Source: Candidatus Levyibacteriota bacterium (GTDB taxonomy: Bacteria > Patescibacteria > Microgenomatia > Levybacterales > UBA12049). Taken from it: a DNA stretch of 64,000 nt. A model generated the notes under the pieces. It was given only the letters and a program-made list of their open reading frames with translations, had not been told where the DNA came from and made no database searches. Below are positions 8,246 through 14,795 of the stretch, piece by piece. Position numbers and translations under genes: made by a program. Positions within the stretch are counted from its first letter, which is position 1. Each line of letters opens with the position of its first letter. The DNA is taken from NCBI GenBank assembly GCA_027334565.1, contig DAHWUP010000001.1:124001-188000 (forward strand), given 5' to 3'.

Positions 8246-8725
8246 TTAATTTTCCGATATGACAATGCCGTATCTATTTACACTTATTGTTTTTGTCTTC
8301 GTTCCGTCGGATTCTCCGACCGAAACGGAATTTGCGCCGCTTAGAAACCCGCTCGCCGTGCCGGTGACGGAAGAAAAAATTATACTGTCCTGGGGAAAAG
8401 TGATATTTGAAAATTGAAGGCCGGAGTTTAGCATCACCGTAAAATTTGTGCTGTCTGCGGGATTGTAGTAATTTCCTTTGAACAAAACATACCTGTCGGT
8501 CTGGAAATATATGCCATAATTCGTACCGCTTGACGTTCCGATGCCAAGCATCGCCTTGGTCTGTTGGGAAGCCATGTCCGATACCAGTGTGTCCGCAGTC
8601 GTTCCCACCTCAGACGTCTGCTGCGTGCCTACCAGATTGAACATCGTCATTCCGAATAATGTCAAAATGATTCCCAACACCAGGACTAGCTCTACCAACG
8701 TGAATCCGTAACTGTTATTTTTCAT
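8246..8725 (-). CDS. Type II secretion/pilus minor pseudopilin, GspH-like
   Basis: A 159-residue prepilin with leader MKNNSYG, cleavage before FTLVELVLVLGI and Glu at +5. The GspH/FimT-type pattern follows: a helix ending in DTLVSDMASQQTKAM, then a beta-rich domain. It overlaps pilC by 4 nt (8722-8725) and is followed immediately by the giant minor pilin, so it belongs to the minor-pilin block. It probably helps start pilus assembly. Confident as a pilin-like protein; the GspH/FimU assignment is less certain. Confidence 0.8.
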   Translation of the reverse strand: MKNNSYGFTLVELVLVLGIILTLFGMTMFNLVGTQQTSEVGTTADTLVSDMASQQTKAMLGIGTSSGTNYGIYFQTDRYVLFKGNYYNPADSTNFTVMLNSGLQFSNITFPQDSIIFSSVTGTASGFLSGANSVSVGESDGTKTKTISVNRYGIVISEN

Positions 8726-9777
8726 TGGACATTTCCGACGGTGCTGATCAATCCGTAAATCGGGCCGATAATCGACATCATCATTCCTCCAACCAAAACG
8801 CCGACAACCACCAACATCAACGGCTCCAAGAGCGAAATAAGTGTTTTTAAGGTCGAACTGACCTGATAATCCATAAACTCCCCTATTTCCTGCATTGATT
8901 TGTCCAAAGTGCCGGTTCTTTCTCCCGCTTCGATGATCTTGATCGCGAGTCCCGGAAAGGCGGATTTTTTACCCTTGAATGCTTCGGAAAGTTTTTTGCC
9001 CGACTGAACGATTTCCTGCGCTTCCAAAATGATTTTCCGCATATCTTTTCGCATTACGACATCTTCTACCAACGTCAACGCCGAAGTAATGGTGATGCCC
9101 GAGCTAAGCAGCAAATACATGTTTCTGGAAAAACGGGTCAGATCGATTTCCCGTATCAGAGTCGATACCACTGGTAGGGAAAATAAAATATTGGTAATCC
9201 AATGACTTTTAAATTTAATAATTAAATAAACGATCAAAAAAACGAGAAACAAACCGAGAAGAAAAGGTATCGTATCACGAATGAGGATATTTGACATAAA
9301 TATCAATATTTGGGTCGGTAAAGGCAGCTTAACGTTTAGGGAAATAAATACGGTTGCGATTTTAGGCATCACTTCAACCAAGATCAAAACCATCACTGCT
9401 AAAAATAGAAAGAAAATCACAATCGGATAGGTCACTGCCGATTTGACATTATCGATGAATTCCATATCCTTTTGCAGTTGATCCTTCAAGTCGTTTAGAA
9501 CAACCTCCAGGGTGCCCGCTTCCTCGGCGGCTTTGATGACATTAATCGTTACTTTGTTAAAGGTAGCGGGAAATTTGGAAAATGCCGTTGATAACGATTC
9601 GCCTTGAACCAGATCGTCTCTGACCGACTGGATTATCTTTTTACTGTTACCCTTGGAATCTTCCAAAAGCGAATCGATCACTTCAAGGATAGGAATTCCG
9701 GCCGAAATCATTGTAGATAAGGTGCTAAATAAACTTAATTTTTCGCTGTTGGAAATTTTTAAATTGCTGGTGCTCAT
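8722..9777 (-). CDS. pilC: Type IV pilus inner-membrane platform protein PilC (GspF family)
   Basis: A 351-residue polytopic protein with two tandem T2SF domains (roughly residues 10-135 and 215-340), each followed by hydrophobic segments, as in PilC/GspF. The GERTGTLDKSMQEIGEF segment in the second domain and EEAGTLEVVLNDLKDQ in the first are the repeated family signature. It forms the rotor-like platform on which the assembly ATPase acts. The ATG overlaps the pilB stop by 4 nt. No second platform gene is present. Confidence 0.92.
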   Translation of the reverse strand: MSTSNLKISNSEKLSLFSTLSTMISAGIPILEVIDSLLEDSKGNSKKIIQSVRDDLVQGESLSTAFSKFPATFNKVTINVIKAAEEAGTLEVVLNDLKDQLQKDMEFIDNVKSAVTYPIVIFFLFLAVMVLILVEVMPKIATVFISLNVKLPLPTQILIFMSNILIRDTIPFLLGLFLVFLIVYLIIKFKSHWITNILFSLPVVSTLIREIDLTRFSRNMYLLLSSGITITSALTLVEDVVMRKDMRKIILEAQEIVQSGKKLSEAFKGKKSAFPGLAIKIIEAGERTGTLDKSMQEIGEFMDYQVSSTLKTLISLLEPLMLVVVGVLVGGMMMSIIGPIYGLISTVGNVQ

Positions 9778-11453
9778 ACTTTCTCAACCATGGTCACCCT
9801 AAGTACCTCCTCTATGGTGGTCAATCCCTTGGCGATTTTGTCTACCCCGTCCTCCTGCATGGTCGTCATCCCCTCTTTTATCGCTTCTTTAGAGATGACG
9901 TCGGAATCGTTTTTTTCGGAGATCAATTTTTTAATGGTTTCGGTCATCTCCAAAACCTCAAAAATTCCGATCCTTCCCAAATAACCCGTTTGATGGCAAA
10001 GCTTGCAACCTTTTCCTTTGGCTACGATCAACTCGTCGTTTTTGGGAAAATATTTATCGAGAAGCTCAACCGGAATATTTCTTAGCATATCTTCTCTTTT
10101 AACGGTTATCTGAGCTTTGCAGGACTCGCAAATTCGTCTTACCAGTCTTTGTCCGATGATCACGTTGACCGTTGAAGCAACCAAAAATGGCTCTATTTTC
10201 ATATCAATAAGACGCGGCAAAGCAGTGGCCGCGTCGTTGGTATGAAGTGTCGAAACAACCAAATGGCCCGTCAATGCTGCGTTGACGGCAATTTCCGCCG
10301 TTTCGTCGTCCCTGATTTCTCCGACAAAGATTACGTTCGGGTCCTGTCTTAAGATGCTTCTTAAACCGTTGGCAAAGGTCAAATTGGTTTTGACATTAAC
10401 CTGGATTTGATTGACCCCTTTCATTCTGTATTCGATCGGGTCTTCAATTGTCGTGATATTTTTCTCTCTGGTATTTAAGATTTTAAGGATGGAATAAATG
10501 CTGGTGGTTTTTCCCGAACCCGTCGGTCCGGTGGAGAGTATCATTCCGAAAGATTTGTTGATCGCGGCGTTGACCTTTTTAAAATCATCTTCTTTCATTC
10601 CCAAATCCAATAAAGAAGAAGCCCGAAAATGCGAAGACAATAGACGAAGCACCGCCTTCTCCCCTTCCGCTATGGGTACTATCGAGACGCGAAGGTCCAA
10701 GTTATCGTCATCGACCATCATTCTGATTTTCCCGTCCTGAGCACTTAAATGCTCATCGGTTCGAAGCCTGGACAAAATTTTGATACGGGTGATAATCCTG
10801 TCTGTCAATTTTTTATCAAGATACAACATGTCGTGTAAAATTCCGTCGATCCTAAACCTGACCAAAAGGTCATTCTCCTCCGGTTCGATATGTATGTCGG
10901 ACGCTTTATCCCTGTAGGCATAGGTGATCAACAAATCGACCATTTTGGCAATTGGCGCATCTTCCGATTCGACATTTTCTCCAACTTCTCTTTTTAAAAG
11001 GTCGTCAAACGTCTGCTGTAGATCTTTTCTGTAAAGCTGAAGGGTATTCTCAACGTCTCTTCCCGTAGCGTAATATGGGACCACCTTAAGTCTGGTTTTC
11101 CGTTCGATCATGTCTATGAGCTCTTTGTTGGTCGGGTCTACCATCGCCAACATCAGTCCGTCTTCGCTTTTGGCGAATGCGACCACCTTGAATTTTCTGG
11201 CGATTCTTTCCGGGATTATCGAAAAGATATTTTCGGGGATCGCGGTTTTAGCAAGGTAAATAAACGGATACTTTAAAAAATTGGCTATCAGGATTCCCAG
11301 GTTCTCGTCCGAAATCGCATCTTTTTCAATAGCGGCCTCCTGAAGAGGAGTTCTGGCATTTTTGGAAAATTCTTCCAAGGTGGCAAGGGTTTCTTTATTG
11401 ACTTGACCCGATTGTAACAACAGGTTTTTCACCTGTTCGTTGGACAGTAACAT
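9774..11453 (-). CDS. pilB: Type IV pilus assembly ATPase PilB (GspE family)
   Basis: A 559-residue hexameric secretion ATPase that powers pilin polymerisation. An N-terminal GspE-N/MshEN domain (about residues 10-150) precedes the core with Walker A GPTGSGKT and VGEIRDDETAEIA at the Walker B/Asp-box region. A tetracysteine zinc site is formed by CESC and CKLC in the C-terminal third, as in GspE/PilB. It is the first gene of the operon pilB-pilC-minor pilins. No pilT retraction ATPase is found nearby. The -10 (TATAAT) lies exactly 6 nt before the ATG, predicting a leaderless operon mRNA. Confidence 0.95.
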   Translation of the reverse strand: MLLSNEQVKNLLLQSGQVNKETLATLEEFSKNARTPLQEAAIEKDAISDENLGILIANFLKYPFIYLAKTAIPENIFSIIPERIARKFKVVAFAKSEDGLMLAMVDPTNKELIDMIERKTRLKVVPYYATGRDVENTLQLYRKDLQQTFDDLLKREVGENVESEDAPIAKMVDLLITYAYRDKASDIHIEPEENDLLVRFRIDGILHDMLYLDKKLTDRIITRIKILSRLRTDEHLSAQDGKIRMMVDDDNLDLRVSIVPIAEGEKAVLRLLSSHFRASSLLDLGMKEDDFKKVNAAINKSFGMILSTGPTGSGKTTSIYSILKILNTREKNITTIEDPIEYRMKGVNQIQVNVKTNLTFANGLRSILRQDPNVIFVGEIRDDETAEIAVNAALTGHLVVSTLHTNDAATALPRLIDMKIEPFLVASTVNVIIGQRLVRRICESCKAQITVKREDMLRNIPVELLDKYFPKNDELIVAKGKGCKLCHQTGYLGRIGIFEVLEMTETIKKLISEKNDSDVISKEAIKEGMTTMQEDGVDKIAKGLTTIEEVLRVTMVEKV

Positions 11454-11459
11454 ACTATT

Positions 11460-11465
11460 ATTATA
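11460..11465 (-). promoter_or_regulatory. -10 box of the pilus operon
   Basis: TATAAT on the minus strand (11465-11460) is separated from the pilB ATG by 6 nt, so the transcript should start at or next to the A of the start codon. Confidence 0.6.
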
Positions 11466-11503
11466 GTAGCAAAATCTTGTGGTTTATTAAAGCTGTCAAC
11501 GGT

Positions 11504-11626
11504 TCAACGCCGGGTTAGAAGAAATCCCAATACCGCGATCAAAATTCCAATACCGGCAATTCCCGTGCCGATGGCTAAATATTTAAATACAATGTATAAG
11601 GATTCCCGTTTTTGGTCACTCGCCAT
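11504..11626 (-). CDS. Small membrane peptide (40 aa), putative
   Basis: A 40-codon frame reading MASDQKRESLYIVFK, then a Gly/Ile/Leu-rich hydrophobic helix and a terminal LTRR. This has the composition of a genuine single-pass microprotein: a positive-inside end on each side of a GxxxG-like helix. It fills an otherwise empty 234 bp gap between pilB and the glycosyltransferase. A TATCAT hexamer lies about 7 nt before the start, consistent with the leaderless style seen elsewhere. No homologue is known to me, and function is unknown. Confidence 0.45.
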   Translation of the reverse strand: MASDQKRESLYIVFKYLAIGTGIAGIGILIAVLGFLLTRR

Positions 11627-11687
11627 AAAATTTATGATATGGATTCACAACCGAATTATTGCAGAAAAAAGTTCAAATTGTCAAAGT

Positions 11688-13433
11688 TTACTTCGGTAAC
11701 CTTAAGACGTGTAAATTAAGCGGACGGTTTTGCATTATCGCATTATATACACCCGGAATTTCGGGGTCGGTCTTATCAAGCACATAAGCGTTGACCACGG
11801 CCTGTTTGGCAAGATTAACATTTTTGTTTTCGTACGAAATTATTGCCAAGTATAACCAAAGCTTGGAATCATTGGGAAATTTTTTAAGGCCCTGCTCGAT
11901 GATCCTTAAGTTATCCTGATAATCACCACTTACCAAAGTAAGTCCGCCCAGGTCTTCATAGACAATGTAATAATCGCCGTACCTTAGCGCATTTAAATAA
12001 GCGTCCTTTGCCTTTTGATAATCACCCAAACCGACATACAGTTCTCCCAAATTGTCAAGATTGGAAAAATAAGGATATAAAGCGACAGACCGTTCAAGAT
12101 GCACTTTTGCCTGACTCAACTTTCTCTGTTTCATAAGCTCCAATCCCAAAACGCTTTCAAGCGAAAACGAATCGTCGGAGGTCATAACGTCATGGGTATA
12201 CAAGGTCATGTTATCTTCAAAATCCAAACCTCTTATAAAAGTTTTTGCCGAAAGAACTATCAACATAATAAGAATGACTGCCGTGATCCATTTGTTCATT
12301 AACCGAATTTTAAAAGCTTCAAGCATCACGCCCGCCATTCCCAAAAGCCCTACCGCCGGAAAATAGAACCAGCGGTCCGCAACGGTTTGATCGAGCGGAA
12401 AAATCTGCAGATGGAACAGAATCCCGAGCATTAGCCAACTGACAAAAAACAGATAAATCGTGAGATATTTTATCGAGTTTTTTTTATAAAGCAAATACGC
12501 CCCGCCGAAGATAAAAAACAAAAAAATAAAATCAATTGCGATGGGTATGAAAAAATGATCTATGGAGATCTGCCGGTAGATCCACTGATAGGATATCGCG
12601 AAACTACCGGGCCAAAAAAAAGTATTTAGATAAAAAAGGACTATTGCCGGTGCGTTTAAAAGTCTTACGAATATACCTAATTTATCGATAGGAGAGTTAG
12701 TAGCAGCCGTAAGAAGTCCTATCGAATTCGTCCGAAGAAGTAGATAAATTACGGTTAGGACAACCGACGATATGAAAGTCATCGGAAAATATTTACGGTT
12801 GAAAATAAAAAGGAAAATCAGGCTTAAGATAATAAATAGTATTCCGGTTTCTTTGGAAAAAAGTGAAAACATAAAAAGCGGGATAACGTATAGAAGTGAT
12901 TTTTTCGATTTCATGTTCGAGACAGCATGTACCGCCAAGATCCCGAAGAAAAAAAATAATGTGTCCTGCATCGCGGAAATATACAGGGCCGATTCGCTGT
13001 TAATCGGATGCAATAAAAAAACCAGCGATAGTAAAAATGAGTATGTTTTTTTAAAGAAGCGGCTAAAGAATAAGAACAAGATGCAGGTATTTAAAATATG
13101 CAGAAAAACTTGAATAAGATGAAAAACAAAAGGATTGGGACCGAACAGACTGTATTCTATCGCAAAGGCCGAGGTTAAAAGAGGTTTGTAATAAACGCCG
13201 ATCAACCTGTTCGAGCCGTTGTAGAATGTTCCTCCGGCAAAAAATTGCGGGATATTAAAAACCGTATGTGCGCTTGTGTTTTGGACTATTTGCGAAAAAT
13301 CATCCCCGACAAAGCCGTTGAATAAGCTATTGAAAAAAACTGCAAATCCGAGAAGAAAGATAAAAATGATTGCTTTTTTTGTGGTTAGAGGAAGAAACAA
13401 ACCTTTAAACGTTACCTCGTCGTCTTTTTTCAT
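11688..13433 (-). CDS. Polytopic GT-C-type glycosyltransferase-like protein with C-terminal TPRs
   Basis: A 581-residue protein with about ten hydrophobic segments across residues 20-400, followed by a soluble region (about 425-565) of TPR-like helical pairs. The first outer loop has the GFVGDDFSQI acidic pair typical of GT-C lipid-linked sugar transferases. The architecture (GT-C membrane core plus TPR tail) resembles the TMTC/DUF1736 family of protein O-mannosyltransferases. Pilins or other surface proteins are plausible acceptors given the neighbouring pilus operon, but that is inference. The -10 TAGTAT lies exactly 6 nt before the ATG. Confidence 0.75.
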   Translation of the reverse strand: MKKDDEVTFKGLFLPLTTKKAIIFIFLLGFAVFFNSLFNGFVGDDFSQIVQNTSAHTVFNIPQFFAGGTFYNGSNRLIGVYYKPLLTSAFAIEYSLFGPNPFVFHLIQVFLHILNTCILFLFFSRFFKKTYSFLLSLVFLLHPINSESALYISAMQDTLFFFFGILAVHAVSNMKSKKSLLYVIPLFMFSLFSKETGILFIILSLIFLFIFNRKYFPMTFISSVVLTVIYLLLRTNSIGLLTAATNSPIDKLGIFVRLLNAPAIVLFYLNTFFWPGSFAISYQWIYRQISIDHFFIPIAIDFIFLFFIFGGAYLLYKKNSIKYLTIYLFFVSWLMLGILFHLQIFPLDQTVADRWFYFPAVGLLGMAGVMLEAFKIRLMNKWITAVILIMLIVLSAKTFIRGLDFEDNMTLYTHDVMTSDDSFSLESVLGLELMKQRKLSQAKVHLERSVALYPYFSNLDNLGELYVGLGDYQKAKDAYLNALRYGDYYIVYEDLGGLTLVSGDYQDNLRIIEQGLKKFPNDSKLWLYLAIISYENKNVNLAKQAVVNAYVLDKTDPEIPGVYNAIMQNRPLNLHVLRLPK

Positions 13434-13576
13434 GAATTGATACTAACACCGGAAAATTTAAAACACAATGAGGTTAAGGAAAGGAAGACAAATTTAATCC
13501 GGGTAATGACACTTTTTGAAATGTTATACAAATAGGATACCACATTTTTACCGTAAATTAATTATTAAAAATTAAC

Positions 13577-13609
13577 ATAAGGCTCCGTTCTTTCGAAAGG
13601 AGCCCTATG
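13577..13609 (-). terminator. Terminator downstream of hsp20
   Basis: A GGCTCC/GGAGCC stem with flanking CATA/TATG pairing around a short loop. On the minus strand it is followed by a U-rich run shortly after. It lies about 15 nt past the hsp20 stop codon. Confidence 0.6.
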
Positions 13610-13623
13610 TATAAAATGGGTAT

Positions 13624-14049
13624 TTAACCTTCAGATTTGAACTGAATTTTTTTCGGTTGTAATTTCGGAGACTTAACAAATGTAACTCTCATTACACCAT
13701 GCTTATAAGAAGCAGTTGGCTCTTGATTGTTATCAATTTCTCCAGGAACAGCCGCTCTGTAAGAAAAAGATTTTACTGAATGCCTGTAGTATTTCCTATT
13801 TTTATCTTTTTCCTCTTCCTTTTCTTCACCTCTAATCCAAAGGTAACCATCTTGAAAAGTTAATTCAATATTTTTTGGGTCTATTCCCGGAAGCGCTGCT
13901 TCAATATAAACATTTTTCTCATCTTCCGATACCGATAAACCACTTGGGCTTGAAGAGGTAGTTAACCATTCATCATCTTCATTCCAAATAGAAGGTATTC
14001 TTAATGATGGAAATGAAAATATATTGCTAGGAACAAGATCAAATGCCAT
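13624..14049 (-). CDS. Small heat-shock protein Hsp20 (alpha-crystallin family)
   Basis: A 141-residue ATP-independent holdase chaperone. The alpha-crystallin domain spans about residues 35-130, with the A-x-PG-I motif (AALPGIDPKNIEL) and the family's G-V-x-R-V-T-F near the end. The flanking extensions are short. A strong ribosome binding site (GGAAGGAGGTGA) precedes the ATG, unlike most first genes here. The promoter is overlaid by a CIRCE-like inverted repeat, so expression is probably heat-inducible through HrcA. Monocistronic, with its own terminator. Confidence 0.93.
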   Translation of the reverse strand: MAFDLVPSNIFSFPSLRIPSIWNEDDEWLTTSSSPSGLSVSEDEKNVYIEAALPGIDPKNIELTFQDGYLWIRGEEKEEEKDKNRKYYRHSVKSFSYRAAVPGEIDNNQEPTASYKHGVMRVTFVKSPKLQPKKIQFKSEG

Positions 14050-14070
14050 TTCTATTCACCTCCTTCCTGT

Positions 14071-14105
14071 AATATTAGCAATAATATACAACGACTGCTA
14101 ATATT
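14071..14105 (-). promoter_or_regulatory. CIRCE-like operator over the hsp20 promoter
   Basis: A perfect 10 bp inverted repeat, AATATTAGCA-N15-TGCTAATATT. The inner TTAGCA-N15-TGCTAA has exactly the spacing of the HrcA-binding CIRCE element (TTAGCACTC-N9-GAGTGCTAA); only the three innermost pairs of each arm have drifted. One arm sits between -35 and -10 and the other just downstream of -10. Confidence 0.65.
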
Positions 14106-14112
14106 TTGTCAA
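14083..14112 (-). promoter_or_regulatory. hsp20 promoter
   Basis: TTGACA (14112-14107) and TATATT (14088-14083) on the minus strand with an 18 nt spacer. It is overlapped by the CIRCE-like repeat. Confidence 0.6.
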
Positions 14113-14181
14113 GAGGTTTTGGCAAATTTTAGGTGATTAATAATTTTTGAAATACTATCAATAGAAAATTGCAAATACAAT

Positions 14182-14586
14182 CTATAATTTTCGATTTAAA
14201 TATGTGACGTTTAATTGTAATATGGTCGCAAAACCTACCCATAAAAGGTATGGAATTTGAAGATAAGCAATCCAAGCAGCGTATGGATAAATTACCCAAA
14301 TTAACCACAGCAATGACAATAAAACCAAGATAATGTCTACTGCCGCCAAAAAATTATTTTTAAGTCCAAACTGTAATGGAGTAAATGAAAAATTAAATAT
14401 TAAATTTAGTACAAAAGGTAAAACTAAAACCAATGGCAATTTTCCTGTAGCCACTTGATAAAAAACAAAACCAAAAGATATGAAAATTTGTATGTATAAT
14501 ACCGTCCACACAGGACCAAATAACCAATTTGGTGGAGCCCAACTGGGTTTTTTCAAAGTTTTATACCATTTAAAAGTATTGTTCAT
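14182..14586 (-). CDS. tspO: TspO/MBR family membrane protein
   Basis: A 134-residue membrane protein with five hydrophobic helices and many tryptophans. The family signature is present at the N-terminus (WYKTLKKPSWAPPNWLFGPVW in two parts) and in the mid-region (NLIFNFSFTPLQFGLKN, corresponding to the N-W-x-W-F-G motif). TspO proteins bind tetrapyrroles and sterol-like ligands and act in porphyrin or stress control. No haem genes are visible here, so the ligand is unknown. TACAAT lies exactly 6 nt before the ATG, predicting a leaderless message. Confidence 0.92.
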   Translation of the reverse strand: MNNTFKWYKTLKKPSWAPPNWLFGPVWTVLYIQIFISFGFVFYQVATGKLPLVLVLPFVLNLIFNFSFTPLQFGLKNNFLAAVDIILVLLSLLWLIWVIYPYAAWIAYLQIPYLLWVGFATILQLNVTYLNRKL

Positions 14587-14769
14587 AAAAATATTGTAAC
14601 AAATATTAAATTGATAATTTTCTAATGACTTAAGACAAATCTTAAAACCATATGGTCACCGATGATTACAAACTAAAACTTATAGGAATTTTTATTCAAT
14701 AAAATATTAACAATTTTGGTAAATTTTATGAGGCTAAGAAAATAAGTCTATGTGGCATTAAAAAGTAGC

Positions 14770-14795
14770 GATTAGATTGTCAAATCAATCTAATC
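14770..14795 (-). terminator. Terminator of secA
   Basis: A perfect 10 bp stem, GATTAGATTG/CAATCTAATC with a 6 nt loop, followed on the minus strand by CGCTACTTTTT. It overlaps the secA stop codon. The rest of 14587-14769 is AT-rich with no gene that I can support. Confidence 0.6.
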
